Assembly: GCA_004802705.1 (NCBI GenBank)
Contig: SGPL01000335.1
Coordinates: forward strand, 1-37,867
Direction of reading: 5' to 3'
Source: Bondarzewia mesenterica
Lineage: Eukaryota; Basidiomycota; Agaricomycetes; Russulales; Bondarzewiaceae
DNA length: 37,867 nucleotides
Below, in pieces: positions 24,001 through 34,352 of this stretch (position 1 is its first letter; each line of letters begins with the position of its first letter). Both the position numbers and the translations under genes were made by a program. The notes beneath the pieces are model-generated. The model worked only from the letters and a program-made list of their open reading frames with translations, made no database searches and was not told the origin of the DNA.

Positions 24001-24566
24001 TCAGTAGACGGGGGTATTAGGATCGGACGTCAACGATTCAAGACCCACCACGACGTAAGTGTAGACTTTCTTCACCTTCTGGACGCGAAATGCTGTGGTG
24101 GTGGGAAGCGTAGTTGAGGTAGGCATCTTGAAATCCTCGCTCGCGGTCGTTGGATCAGAAATTTCGATCTCAGCCTTGTCGTCGCCGCTGAAGATGTCCG
24201 ACTTTGGCGTAGAGGAGCAAACAGTCAGCCGATGAGCGCAGGTCGGAGGGTTCAGCCAACAGACCAGGGCAAAGCTGGACCGCACTGGACGAGGCGGCTC
24301 TATGTATCGGTAATCGACGGTTTTCTGGTGCGCATTGTTTAGCACACGTTGGTGGGGGACTGCGCAGATACATGAATTACCATGAGGTAGTCCTCGTTGA
24401 GTTGAGGTGGATAACGGGGGAGATGAGGCGAGAAATGAGGCTTAGACTTTTTGGGGTGTTTGCGACTGCGGACTGGCTGTTGGGCGTGAGGCTTGCCCCC
24501 AGCCTGTGCCTGCGCCTGGGCTAGGACAAAAGCAATAGAAGGCAGTATCGGTTCAAAGGAGCGCAT
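24001..24566 (-). CDS. Small putative secreted protein, unknown family
   Basis: Two exons, 24381-24566 and 24001-24324, joined by a 56-base GT-AG intron in phase 0, encode 169 residues. The N-terminus MRSFEPILPSIAFVLAQAQAQA looks like a weak signal peptide. It is followed by a basic, His/Pro/Lys-rich segment and then a Thr-rich domain with three cysteines (CWLNPPTC, TVC), ending GLESLTSDPNTPVY. I do not recognise the family. Clean splice sites, conserved phase and an ATG start support a real gene. It could be a small secreted protein or an intracellular protein if the signal is not used. Confidence 0.5.
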
Positions 24567-26211
24567 AAGGTAGAGTCAAGGCGACGAAAAGATAGACAGC
24601 GGAGCAAGTTGAGCAGAGCAAAAAAAATGAGGGTAGAGAGAGGCAGTCAAAAGTTAGAAAGCAGAGTGAAGGGACATCAAGACCCCGCCTTTTGAGTGGG
24701 TGCAAACAAGGCATGAAAAAGGAAGCTTCAATCAGTCATCTGAGTGGTCAGAATCGGGCAGATCATCGAACACAGTATAGATTTGGGAAGGCGGCACCAC
24801 AGAAACGAGGTTTAGCCTGGTATACCGACGAGACCTTACTCTCCAGAACGCAAGAGGTCCTGCTGCTGTCCCGATAGGTCGGATCTGAGCCTCGTTGTCC
24901 TAGCTTATTTCAGTTCTCTTAGTTCTATAGGCCTACGGTGAGGGCACCGCACGGTCAAGGCCCAAGACCACAGGGTACGCTGGTAGCATAAACGTGGAAA
25001 CACTAGAATAATTTGCGGTGAGTAATCCTTCTCTAACATCATATAACTAATATGTCAGAGGATATGTGGAGACAGGCAGCATCCGAATAGTGATTCAAGG
25101 CATAGCTGGACGGTTCACGAAGGTTCCCCTTGAACAAATGGAAGTCATCGTCCGCTAGTGCGCTGACATCCTTATCCTTTCTCGTATCGCATGATTTTGA
25201 GATATCTGCCTTCAGCACAGAATAGAGCGACATCTGTCTCCAGAAACGCCAACCTGTCCTTTTGGTGTATATTTCTTGTTAATTCAATTGCCACGGCTCC
25301 GCACACGGAGTATGTGTGACAGTGACTTGTCACCGGGCGTTATATTGAAAGGTGAGCGGCAAGAGTACCGTATATAATGCTTCTGTTTGGGTACACCAGA
25401 CAAGAGATATTTTGCATAGTCTGACACGGGTTGTGCAGAATCTCAGATTGCGGAGGACAATATGTTCGAAATTTTGTCCATACCGCCCTCCATATCATGA
25501 AGAAGCATTTAACAGACAAGCACACTACGATGCACCAGCAGCTTTATACACCGCATTCAAATGCAAGCGGCAGAAGCCCACAAAACCGAGGGATGTACCG
25601 AGACCAAAAAGAAGACTCACCTGCCAACACAGAGCAGATTAGCCATCGGCCCATACCGCGTGCAACTATACGGAGCGACTTAACCACAGAAGAAAAAACT
25701 GCTCAGTTGGAAGTCGCAATGGTAAGGATGTGATAAAAGCCATATCGGATTGCCAAGTCATTTTGTCGAACTATTCGGTAGGTCACGTTCGGGCACCAGA
25801 GATATCCTGCAGTCTCCCATCGCGAATAGGGGTGAGGGAAAGCTCAAAAAAAAAACGACCGCTGGACACAAATAAGAAGGATAGGCTCCGATCAAAGGTT
25901 GGCGGATCGCGTCGAAGAGCTCAGCGTTGGTGCAAAGGATGGTCCTAGCGGACCTTACTTTGCAGGCGCACAGAGCAGAAAGTGAAGATAACAGACGTAA
26001 GTTTATCCTTCCATTCCACGAATAGCCCTGGCTTGAAAGATCTTTATTGTTGCAGCCTATAGAACGACGTAGTGAAAGAAGTGGATAGTAGACGAAGACT
26101 TGGTCACCAGTCTAAGAGGAAGAAAGAGTTTTATCCTACCCGACCGTGGCGAGTCGCGAGGAACTCGTGCCGGTCCGAGGCGGTCCGAGGCGGGCCGCCA
26201 CCGTCAGAGTG
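24567..26211. other. Gene-poor interval
   Basis: About 1.6 kb without a gene I can support. Short ORFs on both strands (for example 25039-25233 minus, 25431-25733 plus) have no recognisable domain and lack good splice partners. An imperfect palindrome lies at 25316-25333. A direct repeat of the decamer CGGTCCGAGG occurs at 26171-26190. The interval looks like decayed or intergenic sequence. Confidence 0.4.
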
Positions 26212-26469
26212 ATGGAGATGCCAATCACTGCCGCTGCCGCTTACTCTCATTTCGAAGAGGACATTCTGTCCCAGCTCATCCGACCAGCTTTCCGTTTCAC
26301 TCCATCTAAAGAAGATGTCGTCTGGCGTTTCGGGCTATTGACTACCCCGTCTGTCTCGAGCGACGCAAGGGCGCAACTCCCCCTTGAGATATCCATAGTG
26401 CGAAGTAGATACCTGCATATCGTGACACTCCGATTTTATTTGCGTATAGCGAGGTGGCCGCAGCTTTAA
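26212..26469 (+). CDS. Short ORF, possible first exon, unknown
   Basis: An 85-codon ATG ORF whose first about 60 residues (MEMPITAAAAYSHFEEDILSQ and the following amphipathic segment) read like protein, after which it turns into low-quality sequence. A splice donor may lie after PLEI. I cannot assign it to a family or join it convincingly to the UbiA-like remnant that follows. It may be an exon of a broken gene or chance. Confidence 0.25.
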   Translation: MEMPITAAAAYSHFEEDILSQLIRPAFRFTPSKEDVVWRFGLLTTPSVSSDARAQLPLEISIVRSRYLHIVTLRFYLRIARWPQL

Positions 26470-26689
26470 TTGTTGTTCACCGGAGGCATTCACATGCAAA
26501 GAAGGATGCATCTATAGACTACTATTGGCCTTCAACCGTAATCTCACGACAGGGCTTGACATGGGGTTGCACGGTAGTGCTGCTCACATCCATATGGCCT
26601 TTGAACGACCTTGCATGAGCCCTCTCTCCCCGCCATACGTGGTCGCCCTTACCCCGCGCATTGTCAGATGGAATTGGGCCTCGTCGCGA

Positions 26690-27420
26690 CCCTGCCTCTG
26701 CCCAGTATTTCCCCACTGACGAAGCGCTTGACTTACTGGGCCCAGGCATGGCTTGGTGATACTCAGCCGTTTGTCTCTGTTTCTATTCATTTTAACTGAG
26801 GTGGATTGACTGAAGGGGTCGCCGTGAACGCGCCACTGCTCGTCGCATGGGCCGCTCTGCACTCCACGCTATCGCTAGCGCCTATCCTTCTTACGGCTGA
26901 CACCTGGTGGTGAGTCGATCCCTTTTCCACGATCGAGATTGAGTCAAATATAACTTGATATTTTTTCAGCTGGTCACTTCGCTATGATGCGCATCGCTAT
27001 ATTGCTCTACTTTAACTGTCTGGAGCTGACCGTAAGTGTAGATACGATCTAAACCTCCCAGGACAGATGCGACGACGTCAAAGTTGGCGTCAAATTGACA
27101 GCGCTCGTCTTCGGGGACCATGCACGCGCCGCCCTGTTCGCCTTTTCCTCCGCGCTCATCCTTGGACTCACCGCAGTCAGCATTCTCAACGGCCAGCGCG
27201 TGCCCTTCGTCGTCGTCGGCGCTCTCGGCTCTGCTCTTCAACTGTAATTGCAAATAGCAAATTTCGTTCTAGACAGTCCAGCGAGCTGTCTGAGTTATGT
27301 CAGAGGCTTCCATTGTCAACGACTTGCTATGTCATTTGATACTGATGCACAAAGACAGTTCGAGTCGAACGCATGGGAATTTGGTGGGATTGTCTGATTT
27401 GGCTTTTTCTTGGATTATAC
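26690..27420 (+). pseudogene. Decayed UbiA/COQ2-type prenyltransferase remnant
   Basis: Pieces in family order match a membrane aromatic prenyltransferase. PLTKRLTYWAQAWLG (from about 26711) is the conserved segment before the fifth helix. GLTEGVAVNAPLLVAWAALH follows across an intron. DRCDDVKVGVKLTALVFGD (27061-27117) is the second Asp-rich Mg-prenyl-diphosphate motif, and SNAWEFGGIV with FGFFLDY (27367-27417) is the C-terminal block. The first Asp-rich motif (NDxxDxxxD) is not found upstream. The frame is lost after WSLRYD (near 26990), the next candidate intron would be only about 30 bases, and an in-frame TGA sits at 27395-27397. These breaks indicate a pseudogene, unless draft errors explain them. 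Confidence 0.65.
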
Positions 27421-28250
27421 TTATCCCCTATTAAATTTTGTGCAGCGGCAGATATCTCTTCAGTTATGCCATCTGCTTTTCTATCTGGTTCATCATTCAC
27501 GCAAAGTTCATGCATACTGCATTCGATTTTTGTAAGACGATGGGAGGGCTAAGTCGCTCGAGTGAGGCGGTGGGTGTGTACTACTGATAACATACTTATT
27601 GATTACAACGTACAAGCTTGCCGCTGGCGACTTTGAGGCTAATATGTTCAAATGTCGTCCAAATTGTTGGACGTATGGGACCTTGGAGGCGTCAGCTCAG
27701 GCGAGGGAAAGGGTGGGGAGCACAATTCACATGTTTGGGGTGCTTATAATATTTTGGATATGCATGCAGTGCCTCAGGAGGAGGTACCCGTTGCGCCCAT
27801 TGGCAAGACGTGCTATCGCTACCGCGTCGCACTGTTGCATTTTCCTCGTTGAAGTAAGGCACATTTTATGTCTTTTTCCTTTTTTTTTTNNTTNNTTCGT
27901 GAATTCGGCAAATTCCGCGACGCGGCTGCCCAGCGACGCGGCGGGAGCATTTCCGGTATGCGCATTGCGTACTACCACCTCATACCCCCCAGGTCGCCTA
28001 CAAGGCTACCGATTGCCTAGTATCACAGTTGTGTCGGGTCCTTCATCTCACACCTACAGCGGGAGCTTCCACTGGAGTATCCACGATGCAGGACACAATG
28101 ATTTATACATTCGTTACTCTCTCTTCCTGATAGAGCTACCTTCTGTGACGGAAGAATGCGACAGCACTCACGTGTTACATATATATACTCAAGTCTCATA
28201 GTGCATCGATTTAGTACGTTCCAGAATCCCTCTGTCTCTCACTGAGTAGT
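27421..28250. other. Unassigned interval with N-containing poly-T
   Basis: A poly-T run with ambiguous bases (27890-27895) interrupts this stretch. A plus-strand reading of 200 codons crosses the Ns but shows no family features. The right end carries the promoter of the RBR ligase gene at 28251. I see nothing else I can name. Confidence 0.4.
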
Positions 28251-30218
28251 ATGTCGATGTCGACCCCAGCGCGAGCAGGGCCATCATCCAGCCATCAACC
28301 CCCTTCGTCCTCGACCGCTGGCTCCGAAACTGGTATCAACTCTGAAGAGGCCGCTCTATCTGCGCTCATCGCCGAGCTTACGCTCGAGGACATCAAAGAA
28401 CTCGAAAGCCGGAGCAAGGGCAAGCGGAGATAAATGCACCGCTCACAGATGCCGAGCTCGCGCTGAGCTTGCTTGCAGAGGATGCACGCGCACTCCAGAG
28501 AGACCGTGATCTTGCGCTCAGTCTGCAGTGGTCTGAGAGTAGACGGGGTCTGGGTTTTCAGGCTGCTAGTGCGCGCCCTGCTCAAAATAGTGCGCCCCCA
28601 CACCAAACATCTGAACGTGAATATCAATTCGGTCTGACCGATTCAGAGTATGTATCATTTCGTCATACTGTGCCAGAAGGCGTCGCTCATACTCTTGTGA
28701 AAATTGAGCATATTTAAGAAGCCCATTACCTTCGTCCGGGCCAAAACACCAGGAGGGTCCAGAAATAAAAAATCATCCGCTCCCGAGCGGCCATCACCTA
28801 CGGGGTCAGTCGCAAGTTCTTTCTTATAAGTTACCAGAAAAAAAAAACAGCCTCACCGTTTGATTGAATACTGCATAGGCTGACTGGTCACAATTGTGTG
28901 ATCTGTCAAGATCCCATTCGCGGGATCGCTATCAACACACCATGCGGACACCATTACGATGTTTCCTGCCTAACGGACCTCTTCGAGGCTTCAACCCGTG
29001 ATGAATCGCTCCATCCTGCGCGCTGCTGCCGCCTCCCCATCCCTCTTTCCTCTGTCCAAGTGCACCTCAGTGAGGACCTGCTTTCCCTGATCGTGTCCAC
29101 ATCCATCGAATTCGAGACTCAAAAGCGGGTCTACTGTGCGCAACCAGCATGCAGCCGTTTCCTCGGGCCAGGGTACGAGCCCAGCAAACGTACATCGCCC
29201 TCGGCACTCGCATGCCCCGCCCGGGGGTGCACCGCACGCACCTGCAACAATTGCAAAGCGCTGGTCACAGGCGCCATCGGCAAACACGCCTGCACGAAGG
29301 ACGCATCCGCGGACGACCGCGCTGTGCTCGCGCTCGCGCGTATGGAAGGCTGGTCTCGCTGCCCGGGCTGCAACCGGATGATAGAGCTCAACATGGGCTG
29401 TTACCACATGACGTGCCTCTGCAAGACCGATTTTTGCTATCTCTGCCGGGCAAAGTGGAAGACATGTGCGTGCATCCAGTGGGACGAGCGCAGTTTGACT
29501 GCGGCGGCGGAGCAGAGGGTGGATAGGTTGATGGCTGAGGGCCGAGGTCGTCGTGCGCCAGTGCCTGTGCAATGTGCTCGAGGGCCAGCTCCTGAGATTG
29601 GGGCGGAAGGCCTGGCGCAGTTACGCGCAAGGGCATGGCAGGCAGCGACAGCGGCTGGCGTACGGTTTGACTTGCCGGGAGAATCGAAACAGAAACCAAG
29701 AGGCCGAAGGAAACACAAGATTGCGACGGCAGCCCCTGCTGGAGATGTGATCGATACCGAACCCCGAACCCAAAGTCAAGCCGGAAATGATGCAGAATCC
29801 AGACCTCAACCTCAAGTCCAAGTCGAAGCCAAAGTCGAGGTTCAAGTCAAGACCCAAGTCGCAGTCCAAGCCGAAGCTCAAACCGAATTGCAGACAATCG
29901 TACACGCCGACGCTCTAATTCAAGTAGAGGTCACCCCAGCAGCGCCAACACAAACACAGGGAGGACCTGATACGGAACGAGCGTGTCTTGTACGCGAGGC
30001 TGTCGCCGATCTACGCATCAACCACGATTGCGCGCACAAAAAGTGGAAGTACCGCGGTAGTGGAGGACAATGCCAGACATGCTATCGCAAGCTACCACAT
30101 TATCTCTTTGTGAGTTTTCATCCAGTTTCTTTTGCAGATAAGTCTGATAGATGGTGTGCAGAGGTGCTTGGAGTGCCAGCACTTAGCGTGTAATAGGTGT
30201 CGGAGGAATAGGCTCTGA
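28251..30218 (+). CDS. RBR (RING-IBR-RING) E3 ubiquitin ligase, copy 1, with 5' frameshift
   Basis: Ubiquitin ligase of the RING-between-RING type, which passes ubiquitin through a RING2 cysteine. The RING1 exon runs from 28879 (LTGHNCVICQDPIRG...CGHHYDVSC), followed by an IBR with CPARGCTARTCNNCKALVTG. RING2 is CPGCNRMIELNMGCYHMTC, with the likely catalytic Cys codon at 29399-29401. A Gln/Val-rich linker and a C-terminal zinc-binding tail (CQTC; RCLECQHLACNRC) follow; the last exon is 30162-30218. The N-terminal part has two UIM-like segments (DAELALSLLAED, DRDLALSLQ). The frame breaks near 28430: KGKRR runs into TAA, while APLTDAELA continues in another frame, although the paralogue is continuous here. 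That is either a draft error or a real lesion. The middle exon structure (28648-28878) is unresolved. Confidence 0.8.
29804..29890 (+). repeat. Degenerate Val/Gln-rich coding repeat in RBR copy 1
   Basis: The linker after RING2 is built from degenerate units of the type caagtcgaagcc, giving alternating Gln/Val/Lys/Glu/Ala residues (QVQVEAKVEVQVKTQVAVQ). It is a length-variable low-complexity linker, absent in this form from the inverted paralogue. Confidence 0.6.
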
Positions 30219-30550
30219 ACCGTGGACTGTTCACGACTTGATCATGAAAGCTATGCCGAGCGAAGTTGGAGAACCGGCGAATGTAAAGATGATACTTAGG
30301 ACGGGTCTGAATTTGAAAATGCCAAGATGTAAAATCTTCTCTTCGAATTGTAAGCTTGAAATCGCGAAACTATTGGCCAAATCAATTTGTTGGGGCTGCA
30401 CGTATCGTAAACATGATGAAGTCATGCGTCTTAAACTGAGCGGAACTTCGGAACTTGTTGTCCTGCTAACTTACTTGACCTCCGACGACATTGACGACTT
30501 GCACGACTCTCCCCACGACTCTCCACACAGTGCACACAACCCATACTAAC
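30219..30550. other. Short intergenic region before the MARVEL gene
   Basis: About 330 bases between the stop of the RBR gene and the ATG at 30551. The end is rich in CACGACTCTCCACAC-like repeats (30500-30530). No gene is seen. Confidence 0.45.
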
Positions 30551-31298
30551 ATGGCACTGGACAACCACGTACGGAGAGGACATACCAGTACGCACTTTAC
30601 ACCGCTCCTGCCACCAACATCACTCACTTCACCAACTCGAACCTTAGTCGTCTTCGGCCTTCTCATCCTCTTCGGAATAATCGAGGTTCGTTATTCTTCC
30701 CCTTCCATTCCCTTTTCCTACCTGAATACAAATATTTGCAGCTCGCGATAGCCTCCTGGCTCACCTCGCGCTTCAACTTGCGCCACGACTTCCCATCGCT
30801 CGCCGTGCGCGACCGCACGCGCTTCATCATCTTCGCCTCCTCCTGGACCATTTTCTTCTCCTTCCTTTACGGCATCCTCTTCCTCCATTCTTCCTCCACC
30901 GGAAGCTTGCTTACCAGCGTCGCGTCTCATCTGTTTATCTTTTTCTTCACCTGGGTTTTCTGGACCGCCGCCGCCGCCAGTATCACGGCCGCGCTCGGCG
31001 GGGGATTGAACTGCGAGTGAGCCTTTGCTTCCTTCTATTTATCTCTCTAAGTCCTTTGCTCATGATGTTCCTTTTGAAGTCATTCGGGCATTGTCTACTG
31101 CAGCCAACTGAACGCGCTCGAAGCCTTCGCTTGGGTCGAATGGTGCGTGTTCTATCCATCTTACGGTCATTAGTCCTCCTCACTCCATTTATGAAATTCA
31201 GGGTCCTCACGACTTTTGCTATTGTTTCCGTCCTCTTTCTTGGTGTTCGCGCTCTGCGTCGCGGTGACGGTTACCGTGGACAGCTCGTTACCGCCTAA
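30551..31298 (+). CDS. MARVEL-like four-helix membrane protein
   Basis: Four exons (30551-30685, 30742-31016, 31104-31142, 31202-31298) encode 181 residues with conserved phase. Four hydrophobic segments are visible: LVVFGLLILFGIIELAIASWL, FIIFASSWTIFFSFLYGILFL, LFIFFFTWVFWTAAAASITAAL, and VLTTFAIVSVLFLGV, with a QLNALEAFAWVEW loop before the last. This is the topology and residue pattern of fungal MARVEL-domain proteins of the plasma membrane or secretory pathway. The specific role is unknown. The gene sits between the two inverted RBR ligase copies, close to both. Confidence 0.8.
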
Positions 31299-31718
31299 TA
31301 CCTGAACGCTGCTCCACGGTCTCGATACCACGTCATCTCTACACGACAACTTACGTCTGGTGATCTATGTCTTGGATATCACGTTGATTACACTTTTTAC
31401 ATCGCTTTTAGACAGTGCTGTTGTCCTTTACTGACTCAACAATCTTCTTTTCGTCTGGTACATACTCACACTTGAATACCCCACTTGGGCTCTAGCCTCT
31501 TTATATACTCTTTCTGGTCGTACGTATTGCGAAAGAGGCTTCGTAATACGTACTTACACGGTACCCATACAGTGCATATATACCTCTACACCCTGCTTCT
31601 TGAAACCATCCTAGCTCTCGTGGATCTTGGTTCTACAATGGAAACCAGTTCGCGTCTCACTGCCATCGCTCTGCTCACTGTATTCTCACCCACGTACGCG
31701 GGCCTTCAAGTTCTAATT
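31299..31718. other. Convergent 3' region, MARVEL gene / RBR copy 2
   Basis: About 420 bases between two convergent gene ends, so expected to hold both 3' untranslated regions. I see no further gene; the plus-strand ORF starting at 31485 is mainly a shadow of the RBR gene. Confidence 0.5.
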
Positions 31719-33798
31719 TCAAAGCCGATTACGGCGACAGCGGTTGCAAGCCAGGTGCTGACATCCCAAGCACCTCTGCAACGCACAAACAGATCCAACA
31801 GTCCGTCAGCCAAGCTTTCCCTGATCTTCCGCTCACCGCACACCTCACAGAACAGAAACATAGAAGAATGCAAAGAGAGAGACAATTTGACTCACGAAAA
31901 GGTAACGCGGCAAGTGGCTGTAACAGGTCTGGCACTGTCCCCCGCCGTTGCGGAATCGCCACTTGATGTGCTCACAGTCATGGTCGACGCGCAGCTGCTC
32001 GATGGCGAGGCGCACGCGACGCGTGCGTTCGTAGTCGACTTGAGCTGCAACGTTCATCGTGTTATTACTCTGTCTGGGAGTCACAGTGTTGGTCCTTTGG
32101 GGCTGCGGCAGGAGCTGCGATGTATGGGTTGGCGTGGACGTTGAGGCGGACGGGCGGACTGCAGCGGGTGTTGCTTGTCGTTGGGTCCCAGAGAGGTGGT
32201 GGTAGGGCGGCGGCACCGCATCGCCGAAAAATCCGGTATCGTAAGCCTGTACTCTGGCGAGTGCTTGCCTTCGTAGGAGGTCGTGCCGGGTAGCTTCGTT
32301 GTCTTGCACAGGTGCGGGGACAGGCGCCCATGCACGCTCAGGTGCTCGGGCTCCAACAGGGGCAGGGGCAACTTGTCGAGGGTTCTGCGCTCGAGCAAGG
32401 ACAGGGACAGCTTGTGGAAGATTTTGAGCTCGAGCAGGTGCAGCTGGAGGTGCGGCTGCGGCTGCACGCTGTGCTCGAGCGAGGACAGGGACAGCTTGTG
32501 GGAGATTTTGAGCTCGAGCAGGTGCAGCTGGGGGTGCGGGTGCGGGTGCACGGCGACGACCCTCCGCCATCATCTCTATGTCCACTCTCTGCTCTGCCAC
32601 CGCAATCAACCTGCGCTCGTCCCACTGGGTACACCTACATGTCTTCCACTTCGCCCTACACAGATAACAGAATTCGGTCCTGCAGACACATGTCATGTGG
32701 TAACAGCCCATGTTAAGTTCGATGACCCGGTGGCAACCCGGGCAGCGGGACCACCCTTCGGTGCGCGCGAGTGCGAGCACCGCGGTATCGTCGTCGTCGC
32801 CCTTGGAGCAGGTGTGTCTTCCTGCCGGCCCCGTGACGAGCGCCTTGCAGCTGTTGCAGGTGCGTGCGATGCACATTGGCCCGGTGCATGGGATCACCTG
32901 TGGGTATGTGAACCAGCCACCTTCGTACTGCGGTCCGAGAAAGCGACTGCAGGTCTTACGAGCGCAGTAAATGCGTTTCTTGGTATTGAACTCGACGGAT
33001 TTGGACTCGAAGAGGGCGAGCAGGGTTGTCGTGAGGTGCGCGCGAACGGATGTGAGCGGGATGCGCTGACGGCAGCAGCGCGGGGGGTAGAGCGACTCGT
33101 CACGCGTGGAGGCTTCAAAAAGCTGGCCCATGCATTCGATGTCGTAGTAATCTCCGCATGGCGCGCGGATATCTGTTCCACGGATGGGGTCTTGACAAAT
33201 TACGCAGGTGTGGCCTGTGAGCCTAAGATTTATGTCACGCGAGTGGGCTTGGAGGCGTTAAGAAGTGATAGGAGGGATAAATAACTGACCGTTGGGTTTG
33301 TTCGACTCTTGGCACAGGTTTTCTGGGCTGTTCGGCAGCCCTAGCGGGTGAAGACACGAATTGTACGAGTGCTGTGAGCCAGCTGCCCCATGTCTGAGGA
33401 GCCGGGAGGCTGTCGCTCCGAGGTGCTGGGGTGCTGCTGCTCTGATTTGATGGAATGTGCGCTCGGGAAGAGGTAGGATTAGTTTGCCTTTGACCGGCGT
33501 CCAATCCAGCATGCGGCTCGCTCGCTTGGAGGCTCAACGCAAACGCGCGATCGCTTTCAAACACGATAGATGCGCGAGCGTCCTCTGCAAAGAGGCTCAT
33601 AGCGAGCTCGGCATCCGTCAGTGGGGCCCCGCGCCTCTGCTTGATCTTGAACCCACTCTCAAGTATCTCGATGTCCTCTAACGAGAGCTGTGCCATGAGC
33701 GACGACATTGCAGCCTCTTCAGTATGACTGTCAGTCCTGTCATTCGGTCTAGAAGGGAGAGGGCGGGATGGACCTGCTTCAGCCTGCAGCGTCGCCAT
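31719..33798 (-). CDS. RBR (RING-IBR-RING) E3 ubiquitin ligase, copy 2
   Basis: Inverted paralogue of 28251-30218. Three exons (33290-33798, 31896-33222, 31719-31775) give 630 residues in continuous frame. The N-terminus has SLEDIEILESG and two UIM-like stretches (DAELAMSLFAEDARA, DRAFALSLQASE). RING1 is CVICQDPIRG...PCGDYYDIEC, where copy 1 has CGHHYD. The IBR includes CIARTCNSCKALVTG. RING2 is CPGCHRVIELNMGCYHMTC with the catalytic Cys kept. The linker contains two copies of a 28-residue Ala/Pro-rich repeat. The C-terminal finger (DCEHIKW, GGGQCQTCY, RCLGCQHLACNRCRRNRL) ends in a 57-base last exon, exactly as in copy 1. Transcription converges on the MARVEL gene. Confidence 0.88.
32391..32558 (-). 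repeat. 84-bp tandem duplication in RBR copy 2 linker
   Basis: Two near-identical 84-base units start at about 32391 and 32475, both including the stretch tcgagc-aggacagggacag. They encode two copies of PAAPARAQNLPQAVPVLARA-type sequence. Eighty-four is divisible by three, so the frame is kept. A third, degenerate unit may lie on the 3' side of the gene. Confidence 0.8.
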
Positions 33799-34352
33799 GG
33801 CTGAGGAAGTAAGAGAGAAGTCAGAAAGGAGCGATTGGCACTTGAGATATTAGCTATAAGCCCATGCATAAAACACGTGTTAGAAGCGCCCATGCTATGT
33901 AGTATTTTTCACCGTCACAGAAGGTTCAGAAATGATGGAAGTTGCCCGTATATGGAAGTAGACTAGACGAGAGCAAACAGGGTCGTCAGTGCTTCAGTTA
34001 TCATGCTCGGGTTCGAATAAAAATAACCGGATTTCTGTCATGGGAATACCTGCTGAAGTGATGCGATGAAGTTCTGACTCCCGAGGTGAGCACGATAATC
34101 CTATAAACCTGCATGTGATCCATGAATCCGCTTCCCGCCTTGTTTGGGATTAACACGTCGACCTGGCATTCGTCCAACGATGTAATGTATTTCAAGCCTA
34201 GCATACTGCGCGCACAGGTCAAAGATGGAAGTTTATACAGCGAGAACTGCTGGCAGTTGAACGATATCTGATATCTGAAACGACATTCAACGCGCATACT
34301 ATACCTATATTCGTGACAGCCCGGTCAAGTATCTTCCGGTCCTCAGTGAAAG
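33799..34352. other. Intergenic region between RBR copy 2 and aldo/keto reductase
   Basis: Holds the promoter of the minus-strand RBR gene (right of 33798) and the 3' end of the reductase. No gene is supported; a 98-codon minus ORF at 34001-34297 lacks recognisable features. Confidence 0.45.

Noticed and set aside
25316..25333. Imperfect palindrome GTGACA...TGTCAC
   Set aside because: Short arms and no neighbouring gene start; expected by chance at this length.
738..27420. Biosynthetic cluster linking the monooxygenases with the UbiA relic
   Set aside because: They are about 20 kb apart, separated by housekeeping genes, and the UbiA copy is broken; no synthase or transporter lies between them.
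27599..28201. 200-codon plus-strand reading with hydrophobic stretches
   Set aside because: It runs through ambiguous bases in a poly-T tract and resembles no protein family; probably chance.
31485..32144. Plus-strand ORF of 219 codons with a hydrophobic start
   Set aside because: Most of it is antisense to the last exons of RBR copy 2, and the start lies in a convergent 3' region.
32283..33284. Long plus-strand ORF of 333 codons
   Set aside because: It is antisense to the RBR copy 2 gene, whose frame carries all RING/IBR zinc motifs; the GC-rich repeat content keeps the opposite strand open.
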